Of a stretch of DNA of 64,000 nucleotides, positions 1 through 9,770 are shown piece after piece; position 1 is the first letter of the stretch, and the number at the start of each line of letters is the position of its first letter. Made by a program: the position numbers and the translations under genes. Below the pieces are notes generated by a model. That model was not told the DNA's origin, made no database searches, and saw nothing but the letters and a program-made list of their open reading frames with translations. Where the stretch lies: positions 124,001 to 188,000 of the forward strand of contig OZ025854.1 of NCBI GenBank assembly GCA_964019425.1. The letters are read 5' to 3'. The DNA is from Flectonema sp. DT1601 (lineage: Eukaryota > Euglenozoa > Diplonemea > Diplonemida > Diplonemidae).

Positions 1-864
1 ATGAATGAGTCCTGACAGGTTGATGGGGTGAGAAAAATAATCGACAAACTTCACTTTTTTACTTACTCACTCACACTTTTATTTTGTTTGTGCGCAACCA
101 GGTACAAAATCCTAATAAAGGAATAGGTTAGTTACGCTGCCACAATTCTCTTTCTACCGAACAATGGGTTTGTAGGCAAAAAATAAATAAATAAATAAAT
201 AAATAACTCAACATCTATTTCACTCTCTAAGGTTGATGGGTAATTTGATACTGCATTTTCAAGCTCAAAAGGAACAACAATTTCTCCGACAATCTTGACT
301 GTCAGCGGCAGCGTAGTAAATGACTGCAAATATATAAATAATACCACTGGAGGCCACGTGAACATAGTTGAGCGCCACTTGCCTATGTTACCGTAACAGC
401 TTTTTATAAAACTCATGAGTACTTAATTAATACATTATATTGTCTTGGTTGATGGGGAAAAGAAAACATAGTTGTTTGGCTGTTAGAATGGTGAGAAAAG
501 TTTTATTTTTTTTTCAAAAAAGTTTTCGTGTTTTTACAACTTTTTTTTTTTTGATAACCCGACGAAGTAACAAATAAAATAAAAAATAAATAATTCCCAA
601 ATCTCGTGTGAAAGAGAGCCCCATCACACGACCCAATTTTCCAAACTTTTTTTTTTAATTTTTATTTTCCCCCCTTCTTCGGAAGCCAAACAAGTGCAGC
701 ATTCATAGGGAAAATAACATCAAAAAAAAAAAAAAGGGAAAATATAAAGAAAATGAAAGGAAAAAAGGGAGTTTCTTTGTTTTTTTTTTTGTCCTCCCGT
801 TCCTCCCATTCTACACTAGTTTTCATAAAATACTGCTGCTGGCTAACTAATCAACATAAAAGCC
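1..864. other. intergenic, repeat-bearing, no gene seen
   Basis: AT-rich DNA with A and T runs. A dispersed repeat lies at 31-180. I see no coding exon with a start, splice signals and a sensible protein. The last part is the 3' flank of the gene that ends at 865. Confidence 0.6.
31..180 (+). repeat. dispersed repeat family R1, copy 1
   Basis: The stretch with CAAACTTCACTTTTTTACTT, then TTTGTTTGTGCGCAACC and TTACGCTGCCACAATTCTCT, recurs diverged at 33700-33836, and its first 65 bases recur at 21271-21334. No ORF or terminal repeats are visible. The orientation is the same in all three copies. Family unknown. Confidence 0.7.
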
Positions 865-1764
865 CTACTCCTCCTCCTCCTCTGCTGGAGGAAAGAACCA
901 GTGAGGAGGGTAAGTGCCGTAGGAGATCATTCCCTTCTTGGTAGGGTAGACGGTAAGTAAGAACATAGTGAAGGCGGTTACTCCCCAGAAGGCCATTTGC
1001 TGTTTTTTTTTTTTTTTTTTTTGAATCCAACGGAGGAGTAGAAGGGACAGGTTGATGATTTAGAAAGGTAAGCCAAGTTGTTGAATTCTCGCATAAGTTA
1101 AGCGGAGAACTGTCCTGAATAGCAGACTCGTTCCGTGGTCAGCGCCATAACCCCAATGCAAAGTACAGCATGCCAGCCTGCAACTGCAGATTGGGTCCCT
1201 CCATGCAATAGTAGTTTGCTAACATTCATTAACTAGGTTAAGGTAGTCCACAAACTATTGCAAGAGGGTCTCAACCCAAGTGGTGGTCTGCACCGCGGAA
1301 GCCCTCAGGGCGAGAGGAGCATCGCTCACCCACCAGGCAGCGATATCTGCAAACAACATGCACACGTCACATGCCGCCTGCACCGACGATGGTAGACCCG
1401 ACTCGATCGAATCTGGAGTGAAGGAAAGAAAAAAAAAAAGAATTGGTTTTATCTTAAACTATTTTGTGCACGAAACCGTGAACCGACTTAAACTGATAAA
1501 GCTAAAGGAGGTTTACGTGTGCTGCCCAACATCCTTTTTTTTCCTTTCTTACAATACTTATTAAATGCAACGAAAAAAAAAAAAAAAAAGACATACTCTT
1601 CCGAACTGAAGTGGAGCAATAGCACCTAGTTTAGCCGTCTTGAACTGATGGTGACCAACTGGGTAACCCCACTGGTAAGGTGCTCTTAATCTCTTCAACC
1701 ATGGAAGTCCGAACAGAGTGTTGCTGTACACCCCGATTCTTCCAAGATGAGCTGGTGGCGGCAT
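865..1764 (-). CDS. putative four-exon small membrane protein, function unknown
   Basis: Proposed exons are 1764-1597, 1401-1256, 1218-1128 and 999-865 (179 aa). Exon 1 (56 aa, beginning MPPPAHLGRIGVYS) is convincing: an acceptor ending TTCTGTTAG lies 17 nt before the ATG and the donor is GTATGT. Exon 4 is also convincing; it has a hydrophobic stretch (FWGVTAFTMFLLTVYP) and ends in HWFFPPAEEEEE then TAG. Exons 2 and 3 lie in conspicuously GC-richer DNA and have good open frames (one includes AVAGWHAVLCIGVMAL), but their junctions are my inference. A better-looking acceptor CACTCCAG at 1413 would change the phase. The 37-nt intron between exons 2 and 3 is very short. Length and hydrophobicity resemble a mitochondrial inner-membrane subunit, but I recognise no family. 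A copy of dispersed repeat R2 lies in intron 1. Confidence 0.5.
1460..1570 (+). repeat. dispersed repeat family R2, copy 1
   Basis: Starts TTTTGTGCACGAAACCGTGA and ends CTTATTAAATGCAA. It is nearly identical to 32695-32800. It lies between proposed exons 1 and 2 of the first gene. No coding content or terminal repeats are visible. Confidence 0.8.
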
Positions 1765-2011
1765 ATTTACTTATGGAGCAACTAACAGAATGTAATTATT
1801 AAAAAAAAAACATAACACAACACATTCCCACATTTCGTATTGAGTACTTGTTTGTTAGCAAGATACTTCACTTTGAAAGAATAACAGATTTCTAACTATA
1901 AAATAGCGTTTTTTTTTTTTTTTTTTTTCAAATAAAAAAAAGAGGTTTTACCTTCTTATGTCCCTCTCTCTTGTCTTTTTTACTTTTGTTTCTTTCCCCC
2001 CGTTTTTTCTT

Positions 2012-2044
<33 letters not shown>

Positions 2045-2322
2045 ACTCCAAAGAAAAAGTGCAGTGTAAAAGCAACAGAATGCAACAGCACGAATCTTAA
2101 CAAACAAAAACAAAAAAAAAATTGTTTTTATCTCGTCCCCGCTAACAACAGTATCAACTTAACTAACGGTTGAGTGATTTGAGAATGCGACCAAGAACAT
2201 AAATACAAAAAAAAAAAAAAAAACGGGGGGAAAATCTGTCACGTACATAGAATCACCGTTGAGGTGACATTACTCTCAACGCCATGCGAATTACTAAATC
2301 CTTCAATGTCCTGATTAATCTA
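1765..2322. other. intergenic, homopolymer-rich
   Basis: Long T and A runs at 1910-1930, 2010-2042 and 2205-2223, and a GGGGGGAAAA junction at 2225-2234. Translations here are low-complexity Phe/Lys only. No gene seen. Confidence 0.6.
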
Positions 2323-3924
2323 TCAAGTGACCAATGATATTGAGGCAATGTATTCGCGGAAATTTTTCGATGCCGGGATGGGTATTTTCTCCCAATCGTC
2401 TACGATATTCCAAAGACCAAACGCCTTTGCTTTATTCATTTTCGCAGTTCCTTCTTTCTTCGATTCATAACAATGAGCTACAGTTATTTCAGAATGGTTG
2501 AACTCACCAGGTTCACATCTTCGAGGGAACTTAGAATGAGGAAGGAGTGCGACTCTAAGATCACCCGTAGTAGTTCCGTATGATACAGAAGTACTAGTGT
2601 TGAATTGAACGACCCCCTCATCCCATTTGATACCAACGTCATCTAAAGCAACGTTAACAGCTATTTGATCATCACCTGTATTAGATATCACACGATGCAT
2701 TTCAACTGTAAATTTTCTTGTTGCTTCTGTTGACCTCCAACAAACAAAACCCATGCAAAGAGCTGCACCCCATCTCTCGCTTAACCATTGAGGGAATGAA
2801 CCTCTTTGGGCTAGAAGGTCAGCTGGTGGTATTTGGCTGATGAATTGCATCGGATTTCTTACAAAAATAGCATCTAAATCACTCAATATGACGTGAATAC
2901 CAGAGTTTAATAGTCTCGTTAATAATTTCCATCTTGCGAACCAAAGTGTCGTTCGGGTTCGTTTCAGTTGGTGCGACCACTGAGAACCCGTTGGAAGCGT
3001 TTTTACGAAACCAGCTTTACATTTTTGACACAATTGAGATGAGGGGTTAAAATTAATAGCAGCACAATTCGTGTCATATTCACAACTTTGAAGGCATTTT
3101 GCTAATTTCATAGGTCCGTCGGTTGGTTGTGTGATCCCCTGGACATCAGAACACTCTGTTCCTATTTCTGGAGGATCCCACACACCATGCTCCCAACCAG
3201 AAAGGATATATTGACATTCAGAACCACGTTCTTGCAACCAATGACGTAGCTGTAAGTCGAGGCAAACGATACCGTAATTACTTATTTTGTGTTGATGTAA
3301 AAATGAAATCCAATTTACCATCGGTTGAGAATACTTTATCGAACAAAAAGTAAGAATCACAGTATCGTTAACAGCACGTTCCATTATTGAATCCAACGAA
3401 TACAACAACCGTTCAGACGGTAACGGATTAGAAGCAGATTTTTGAAATGACGGTTGAGCAGTAACCGTTGGTAACGCTTTTTCAATGAAGCTTTTCTTTA
3501 TTAATGAAATGTCTTTTCCTTCCATTTCTCGTATTGTCGCTTCTGCTGCTGCGAGTTGCTTGCGAAGTGATATGATCTGCTCTGCTTGTTGAGAATAGAA
3601 GTTATCATCGTGAGTGACATGGTGACAGTCGGTTGAAGGCGCTAATTCAGTTCCTATTTGAAGAGATTTATAAAAGAATATCCAACTCAAAAGCAATGCA
3701 ACTAAAAATACTCCAACTTTCGTCATTCGACCTTCTGGTGTTGCAGTTCTGTCTCTTTCTTGGGTATTTTGTATTTTATTTCGTCTTTTTAATCGAACGA
3801 CACGGGATGGTGGTGGACTTCGTGTTGCTACTCGATTACCTCCAATTGGTGAGCTGGCTGATGAGTCATCCCACCCCTCACTTTCATCATCGAAGTCATG
3901 CTTGTCTTCGATAAACTGTACCAT
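2323..3924 (-). CDS. type II membrane glycosyltransferase (nucleotide-diphospho-sugar transferase, GT77-like) with PAN-like insert
   Basis: The 533-aa product has an acidic/basic cytosolic tail, a signal-anchor helix at about residues 70-86, a short coiled-coil stem at about 111-136 and a luminal catalytic domain from about 187. The core has the DxD-type motif SDLDA at 348-352 followed by IFVRNP, and downstream LCMGFVCWRS, typical of the nucleotide-diphospho-sugar transferase family (PF03407/GT77), whose members add sugars to glycoproteins or polysaccharides in the Golgi. Donor and acceptor cannot be told from sequence. Residues 258-302 form a Cys-rich insert (spacing C..C...C.....C.......C..C) resembling a PAN/Apple lectin-like module, placed between the first strand and the DxD. 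The start is supported by CCCTGCAG 14 nt upstream. Stop is TGA. The family call is firm; the PAN call is tentative. Confidence 0.75.
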   Translation of the reverse strand: MVQFIEDKHDFDDESEGWDDSSASSPIGGNRVATRSPPPSRVVRLKRRNKIQNTQERDRTATPEGRMTKVGVFLVALLLSWIFFYKSLQIGTELAPSTDCHHVTHDDNFYSQQAEQIISLRKQLAAAEATIREMEGKDISLIKKSFIEKALPTVTAQPSFQKSASNPLPSERLLYSLDSIMERAVNDTVILTFCSIKYSQPMVNWISFLHQHKISNYGIVCLDLQLRHWLQERGSECQYILSGWEHGVWDPPEIGTECSDVQGITQPTDGPMKLAKCLQSCEYDTNCAAINFNPSSQLCQKCKAGFVKTLPTGSQWSHQLKRTRTTLWFARWKLLTRLLNSGIHVILSDLDAIFVRNPMQFISQIPPADLLAQRGSFPQWLSERWGAALCMGFVCWRSTEATRKFTVEMHRVISNTGDDQIAVNVALDDVGIKWDEGVVQFNTSTSVSYGTTTGDLRVALLPHSKFPRRCEPGEFNHSEITVAHCYESKKEGTAKMNKAKAFGLWNIVDDWEKIPIPASKNFREYIASISLVT

Positions 3925-4096
3925 GTGTGGTACTTTGACTGCAGGGGGTGTTAAATTGTATTTTAAAAAAATAAAAATATTTTAATTTTTTTTTCCATAA
4001 TTTTTTTTTATTTATAAATCACCGAATGAGTCTGACGGGGTTCGCTGTTGTCTGCTAAGGACTAACAGACTCACCACAGATTAGATCATAAAGTAA

Positions 4097-4401
4097 TTAG
4101 GTAACTGCTTCCATGGTGGGTGGAAGCCACTGGGTAGTAATAGCCCAGTTGCTTTTTTCTTTTCTTTTCTTTTCTTTCTTTTCTTCTTTCCAAATCCAGG
4201 AATTATAGTAAAAGACAAAACCGAGTCCAATAAGCAAAAACCTGTACTTTCTTACTGTGAATGTCAATCCATGAATTGCTAACGGGATTGACAACAGGTT
4301 TCTTTTTTTTTTTTCAGTTTTCAAAAAAAAAAAAAAAAAAAATGATGTAACAGAGAGGAAAAAACGTACAAATTCAGTTTTTTAACGGAGGAATCCTGCA
4401 T
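4097..4401 (-). CDS. small single-pass membrane protein, 78 aa, two exons
   Basis: Exon 1 is 4401-4370 (MQDSSVKKLN plus two bases), the donor is GTACGT, and exon 2 is 4301-4097. Joining them keeps one frame and gives 78 residues ending in QWLPPTMEAVT. One hydrophobic segment (FLLIGLGFVFYYNSWIW) is followed by a strongly basic EEKKEKKRKEK stretch. A leader acceptor TTTGCAG lies 34 nt before the ATG. Size and layout resemble small respiratory-complex or assembly subunits, but no family is recognised. The exon 2 acceptor is an A-rich AAAAAG and is the weakest point of the model. Confidence 0.5.
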
Positions 4402-4687
4402 AAGAAATTATTGATCAAACAGTACAGAAAAGGGACTGCAAAGTTGTTATTTTTTTTTTATTTTTTTTTTTTAATTTCGTGGAAAAAAAAGAAGAGAGCA
4501 TAATTATCAAGTCGCTGTAAGATAAATACAACGGGGGGAAAATTACACACAAAGGGGAAGTTGAATAAAAAAAAAAAAGTACATTTAAGTAATTAATAAA
4601 TCACACAAGTTTCTTGACTTGATGTGATGTACTAGACTTATGTGTTGACAATACCAGACCAGAAATATAAAATAATTGTTTTTTTTT

Positions 4688-5638
4688 TTACTCAACGGTA
4701 ACACCCATCATATTCTTAAATACCGGAATGAGAAGGTTGAGAAGAGCTCCTCCTCCTCCCAAATGGACGGATTTGAATACAAATCCTTTCCACAATCCTC
4801 CGATTCCAGATTGAGTTACGATGTGACGAGCCATGTCAGCTGAGACAGTCACACCAGACATCATGTAAGATGGTCCGAAAGTGTAGTTTGGAGTTTTGTA
4901 TCCCGCAGGTGGGTTGATCCATTTTGCCATTTCAGATTTCTGAACGTTGGTACGAACAACATCACCAGGAGTGTTCACTGCTGCTCCCACCATACCCGCG
5001 ATGAAACCACCAAGAACAGCACTTGCTCTTCCAGCGTTAGCATCTGAGAATGATCCAGTTTTTAGTATTCCTTCTTTCGTCTTTCTGGTAATGTCATCAA
5101 CTGTTGCGAAGTAGATTGATGTCCAACATGCCTGACGGTATTGAAGACCAGCATACCCGCAGTACAATCCCTTCCATCCACGTTCTTGGTAGATCCACTT
5201 GGTCACTCCCCAGGCAGAATTCTTAAAACGGTTCGTGCTGTCAAGCTGAAGCGCAACCTTTGCGGTTTCGAATGGAGTGCAAGTCCACATTTCTGGTAAG
5301 GTTGCGACCATAGCAGCGGAACCTTTTGTGAATGGAGTTCCCTGTGAGGGTTCCATATTCCAGATAGCTCTATGAAGTACCGGGAACATGAAGAATTTAC
5401 TAATCCTACTCCATGTTCTCTGAATCAACTCTGGTAGCACTCCTTGACTTGCAAGTCCAGCCATTCCATGAGCCTGAATGAAATTCTTCAATAGAACAAC
5501 TGCACTGCTCTCTCCTCCTCCAGCACTTGCCATCTTCAAAGCTCTCATAACATCAGCAGGGTACATTATTAATGCAACTGATGCTGCCCCCGCAGTGATT
5601 GGAGGGAGGGTGCTGAACGCGCTCTGTTTCTGCGACAT
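4688..5638 (-). CDS. mitochondrial carrier family (SLC25) protein
   Basis: The 316-aa length is typical for the family. Three carrier repeats can be followed by their signature motifs at the ends of odd-numbered helices: YPADVMRALK, TPFETAKVALQ and TPGDVVRTNVQ, each a variant of Px[DE]xx[KR]. Gly-rich even helices follow. Such carriers exchange metabolites across the inner mitochondrial membrane as monomers. The TPGDVVRTNVQ signature is seen in tricarboxylate/2-oxodicarboxylate-type carriers, so a di- or tricarboxylate substrate is possible but not shown. The start codon is set by the acceptor TTTTTTTCCAG 21 nt upstream. No intron. The next gene upstream starts more than 3 kb away. Confidence 0.9.
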   Translation of the reverse strand: MSQKQSAFSTLPPITAGAASVALIMYPADVMRALKMASAGGGESSAVVLLKNFIQAHGMAGLASQGVLPELIQRTWSRISKFFMFPVLHRAIWNMEPSQGTPFTKGSAAMVATLPEMWTCTPFETAKVALQLDSTNRFKNSAWGVTKWIYQERGWKGLYCGYAGLQYRQACWTSIYFATVDDITRKTKEGILKTGSFSDANAGRASAVLGGFIAGMVGAAVNTPGDVVRTNVQKSEMAKWINPPAGYKTPNYTFGPSYMMSGVTVSADMARHIVTQSGIGGLWKGFVFKSVHLGGGGALLNLLIPVFKNMMGVTVE

Positions 5639-6650
5639 GATGATAAAATAAGGAGGGGTCTGGAAAAAAATGAATTTTTTTTTTTTGATAATAAATTAAA
5701 TCAACCACTTGAACCAACCGGCTGTGTCTTCCCTTCCATATTATATTCAATTGGTTGTCTGTCTGTCAGTTAGTGGGGGAATATAAAAAAAAAATACATT
5801 TAAAAAGAAATTTTAAAAAAAAAACTAATATTACCTAACTGAAAGTGAATACAATTTTGAAAAAAAAAAAAAAAAAAAAAAAAAAAAACGCTACTCAGAA
5901 TGAGTTTTCTCCGATAACCCCTTTCCACGATATGATTCAAGAATTCGTATTTAATACAAAGCAGCTTGCTTGTGGGATTGAAGCCTATTCTGATCTCAAT
6001 GTATCCTGTATGCCAAGCAAACTTTTTGTGTAAAAAAAAGATACTTATGCTTTTCCTCCTATTGAATCTGAGGACATAATGAAACGGTAATCGGTGGTCG
6101 AAATTTTTTTTTTTAAAAAAAAAGGGCTTTCTCTCTTTGCCCACATCAACACACACTTAACCCTTTTTTTTTTTTTTTTTTTTTTCACTCTGGACATCAA
6201 TATCTATAAAGGATGATATATTGACTCAGAAGAATTATAAATTAAAAAGCAACACAAAAAAAAAAAAAAAAAAAAAAAAAAAAACAACAAAAAAAATACC
6301 AAAAACTAAACAAAACAACGTAACGTTATATAATTTAAGAATTACCATAAAAATTGGTAATTGGTGAAAAAAGGGGGGAAAAAAAAAAAAAAAAAAAAAA
6401 AAAAGGACAATTCACTAGAGGAAAACTAACTTTGTAATAAGAAACCGATAACACAACCAAATAATTCCTAATTAAGTTTAAAAAAAGATGTTTACTATAT
6501 ATAACACATCAAGTTAAACACCACGCAATGCTAGGAAATACCAAATGCCCTTTTTTTCTGTAAAGAGAATAATACTTTTCTTAGGGAAATATTTTCATAA
6601 AAGTTTTTTTGGGATTGAAACCAAGAGAGGGCGTTTTTTTTTTGGAGAAT

Positions 6651-6685
<35 letters not shown>

Positions 6686-6968
6686 GCATCAATTTTGGAA
6701 ATATTCCCCCACCTGAGATTTTTTAAGATTTAAAAAAAAAAAAAAAACACGCTTTCCTTTTTGGGTAAAACAGATAACCAAAAGAAAAGCAATTAATGCA
6801 CTTTATCCTGCCGTGCTTTTACGCAAAAGGGTGGTCTCGATTTGGGCAAGACTGTACTTCGTAATATGTGATCCAAACAAAAACAAAAACAAAAACAACA
6901 CATAACGGCAATCCCACTACCGTGAAACTATTTCTAATTACTAATCACCAAGACTCACGATTAGTCAA
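5639..6968. other. intergenic, poly-A/T rich
   Basis: Very long A and T runs (5861-5888, 6164-6185, 6257-6284, 6379-6404, 6652-6681) and a GGGGGG-A run at 6373. The stretch 5901-6033 on the plus strand is open after an ACTCAG and has unbiased composition, but I found no partner exon. Otherwise nothing recognisable. Confidence 0.5.
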
Positions 6969-8873
6969 TCAGAGGCTTACTCCTGCTCTTGCCATTGCGT
7001 CTCGTGCTTTTGACGCATCGATCTTTTCAGCTTTCATGACAACGATACTGAGAATTGATTTTAAATGCTGGAGGTACTTGTCTTCTGAGTCGTGTAATGA
7101 AACTAAATCTTCCAACGAATAAGTGTGAATACTTGATAAATAATAACCATAAGTTGACAACTCTCCAACCAGCTCACGAGATTGAGAAGGAAGAAGCTCC
7201 GCAACCAACACAATAGCAGTTCTATACCTTCGAGAACTTTGCATGCAGTCTAACTTAGAATAAAGATTACTTTTAAGTTCTGACAAGTTAAGCAACGCTG
7301 ACTTATATTCTTTTCGTAAATGCCAATTTGCAGAATCACAAACTTGTTTAGCAGAAAAGTCCCATCTATTTATGATAAGAGATGGCAACACGTGTGTTTT
7401 CTTTTTATGACAAGACCTACAGTAGTATTTACCACTGTAGTGACATAGTCTTGCTCGACGAATGGGATTCTTGCTGGCGGATATCGCGCATTTACACCCC
7501 TGGCATTGATATGATTGTAATGTAAGTTGAACTTCTCTTTTAACTGAACCCAATTCATCAACTGAAAGTCCTTCAAAAGTTACCCAACTCCCAGGTCTGA
7601 ATGATCCTCTGAATTGAGATACGGCAATCCCTTGTTCATCATCACTGTCTACTTTAAAGAAGTCATCCTGTACATTCTCTAAGGCATCTATCCCTTGACC
7701 AGTTATCACTTGCGCATATTTTGTTGGTGAGAAAGCACAAGATCGAGCTCTGGTCTCTCTATTACCGTCAATATGTGATGAGAAGGCCTTACCCAAAACA
7801 ACACTTGACATTGCTCTTGGAGATAACGGAGCCTGAACCGCAACTGGAACAACTTTTTGAGTTATAGCGTTGATAATTGAAGGTATTCTTACAGATAGTT
7901 CTGACAGGGTGACGTTGGTGGAATTGTGAATTTGTGAGAACTCCTTCAATGCGAATATTATTTCTTTCACGGTGAGTAATGTTTCACTGCAGGCCTGTCC
8001 TTGAGCGTTCTGCTCTTCGATATTTTTAACACGTTGCTCGTGAGATTTTAAATCGAGTTGAGCCTGAACGAGTCTCATCTCATTTCTCTGAACAACAACA
8101 TGACGAGATTCTACTTCTCTTCGACTTGCTTCACGTGTCTGTGCGAAATCATCAGCGACCATAATATACTCCGTGTGATCAGGAGGAGGAAGTACTACTT
8201 CCTTCACTCTCGGGCTGAGAATATCAGTTGGCGGAGGTGTTGGAAGAGGAGATGACTGACCTTCATCTTTAGATTTTAAAGTTTTAAGTTTTTTCGTCCG
8301 AGTTGTCCGAACAGTTTTTTTCTTTACAATAACAGGAGAAGATGATCCCCTGGGACTCGTAGGAGCAGGTAGTAGCTGTAACTCTGCACAAGTAAATAAC
8401 CGGATATCACTTGGTCTGAGTTGGAATGTGAGACTAGTTAGTTTTGTAAACGCTCGTAGAATCCTTTCTCGAGTATCAGCAGATCCCAACGGTGATGTTG
8501 GGACATAATAAGCTGAGACTACGTCTTCCATTGAAAAACATCTGACAATAAACTCTTCTAAAGAATTGATTAGTTCCACTCCTTGTAATAACCAACTTCT
8601 AGCTGATTGAATATTATCACCCAAATGACTATGAAGACCAGGAGGTAATCCGTCACCTTCTTCAACCATTAGTTGTAAGACGTGATTCATACATTCCCAC
8701 CATTTTGATTCTTCGTAGGTTCCTTCACTTAAAACACATTCCATGGATTTAAACATCGCTGAAATTTGATTGTGTTCTCCTGTAACTGTTGCTTCCCCAG
8801 CAGGAAGCCTTAATCTGTCTCTAACCAACCCATCTACAGCCGATGTGAAGTTGCGCGTAGTCTCGCATTCCAT
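6969..8873 (-). CDS. RUN domain + Rubicon-homology (RH) zinc domain protein
   Basis: The 634-aa product has an N-terminal helical region (about 30-165) resembling a RUN domain (ISAMFKSMECVLSE, KWWECMNHV, GLHSHLGDN, ARSWLLQGV), a linker with basic and Pro-rich stretches, and a short coiled coil at about 240-290. The C-terminal 180 residues look like the Rubicon-homology/DUF4206 domain: CQGC, then RLCHYSGKYYCRSCH as zinc ligands, then RWDF, and a helical tail. In animals this pairing is found in Rubicon, PLEKHM1 and related Rab7 effectors that control late endosome, lysosome and autophagosome traffic; the same role is inferred here. No PH domain is visible, unlike PLEKHM1. The start is supported by CTATTTTTCAG 10 nt before the ATG. 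Confidence 0.75.
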   Translation of the reverse strand: MECETTRNFTSAVDGLVRDRLRLPAGEATVTGEHNQISAMFKSMECVLSEGTYEESKWWECMNHVLQLMVEEGDGLPPGLHSHLGDNIQSARSWLLQGVELINSLEEFIVRCFSMEDVVSAYYVPTSPLGSADTRERILRAFTKLTSLTFQLRPSDIRLFTCAELQLLPAPTSPRGSSSPVIVKKKTVRTTRTKKLKTLKSKDEGQSSPLPTPPPTDILSPRVKEVVLPPPDHTEYIMVADDFAQTREASRREVESRHVVVQRNEMRLVQAQLDLKSHEQRVKNIEEQNAQGQACSETLLTVKEIIFALKEFSQIHNSTNVTLSELSVRIPSIINAITQKVVPVAVQAPLSPRAMSSVVLGKAFSSHIDGNRETRARSCAFSPTKYAQVITGQGIDALENVQDDFFKVDSDDEQGIAVSQFRGSFRPGSWVTFEGLSVDELGSVKREVQLTLQSYQCQGCKCAISASKNPIRRARLCHYSGKYYCRSCHKKKTHVLPSLIINRWDFSAKQVCDSANWHLRKEYKSALLNLSELKSNLYSKLDCMQSSRRYRTAIVLVAELLPSQSRELVGELSTYGYYLSSIHTYSLEDLVSLHDSEDKYLQHLKSILSIVVMKAEKIDASKARDAMARAGVSL

Positions 8874-9006
8874 TTAAGGCTGCCTGAAAAATAGAGATAA
8901 TTATGGTTTTATTTTAACAATAACATAACACAAAACAAAAACAAAACAAATCGTTACAGCTACATAGACAGAGACAGACATCCACCACCACTTTAAAAAA
9001 AAAAAA

Positions 9007-9678
9007 CTAACAAAGTCCAACTTTAGCGAGAATAATCTCAGCTTGTTTCTTACAATTATCTTCATAGGGTGGATCTACTTTAAGTAAATCAGATACAATA
9101 GCAACACCATCAGCACCATGATTAAAACATTGGATACAATTATTTGATGTAATTCCACCAATTGATATTAATAAAGGTTTATGACCTGAAGAATTAATAA
9201 TCGTTCTCAAGGGAGGTAGGGATACCAATCCAATCGTGTTCGCTGATTTCGTTGCAGTCGGAAAGATGGAACCAGTTCCGACGTAGTCAACACCAGCATC
9301 GATCGATTTTTTTAACAAGTCGGAATCTCCGTATATTGTTGAACCTAATATTTTTTTATTTCCTAATATTGAACGAGATTCAAACAGACATCCATCATCT
9401 TTTCCGATGTGCGCTCCATCAGCATTCGTTTTCATACAGATTTCAGCTTTATCGTTAACAATAACCAACATTCCTGCTGGTCTCGCTATCTTTATTATAT
9501 CGTTTGTAAGCTCTCGTAGTTCAGAGGAAGTTCCCTTTTTCATTCTGACTTGAATCGACTTAACTCCAGCAGCAGACAGTCCCTTGACTTTTTCTTCAAT
9601 TCCCTCAAGAAAAACATCATCCGTAACAGCGTACACTCTCAGTGACCTAAGTAGGGAAGCCCTACTTAGGTTTTGCAT
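9007..9678 (-). CDS. thiE: thiamine-phosphate synthase (ThiE family)
   Basis: It joins HMP-PP and HET-P to thiamine monophosphate. Family motifs in order are SIQVRMKKG, the phosphate/substrate segment LVIVNDKAEIC, DGAHIGKDDG, GSTIYG, DYVGTGSIFPTATK, LISIGGIT and GVAIVSDLL, a TIM barrel of normal bacterial length (223 aa from the ATG at 9678). In fungi and plants this activity is usually fused to a kinase domain, whereas here it stands alone, as in bacteria. Nine upstream codons are open but lack an ATG and begin at TTG, so I chose the ATG at 9678; an AG acceptor lies 15 nt upstream. A perfect hairpin occupies codons 4-11. No N-terminal plastid or mitochondrial presequence is obvious. Confidence 0.88.
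   Translation of the reverse strand: MQNLSRASLLRSLRVYAVTDDVFLEGIEEKVKGLSAAGVKSIQVRMKKGTSSELRELTNDIIKIARPAGMLVIVNDKAEICMKTNADGAHIGKDDGCLFESRSILGNKKILGSTIYGDSDLLKKSIDAGVDYVGTGSIFPTATKSANTIGLVSLPPLRTIINSSGHKPLLISIGGITSNNCIQCFNHGADGVAIVSDLLKVDPPYEDNCKKQAEIILAKVGLC
9646..9670. promoter_or_regulatory. perfect hairpin just inside the thiE reading frame
   Basis: CCTAAGTAGGG and its exact complement CCCTACTTAGG are separated by 3 nt, starting 5 nt after the initiation codon of the ThiE gene. An 11-bp stem there could slow initiation or bind a protein. It does not resemble a TPP riboswitch. A regulatory role is inference; it could be chance. Confidence 0.35.
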
Positions 9679-9770
9679 TTTGTTTATTTTATTCTTGATA
9701 AACAAGTATTAATCAATACTCCAAAAACATTTAACAAAAATAAAAACAAAGGCAAGAACTAATAATTACT

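Noticed and set aside
1928-2173. Open frames on both strands rich in Phe and Lys
   Set aside because: They are translations of T and A runs with no splice signals, domain or normal amino-acid composition. The same applies to most short frames between 19.4 and 27.9 kb.
5890-6033. Plus-strand open stretch (NEFSPITPFHDMIQEF...) after ACTCAG
   Set aside because: Composition looks protein-like but no ATG, partner exon or family was found, and it is opposite to all host genes. Not strong enough to call a gene.
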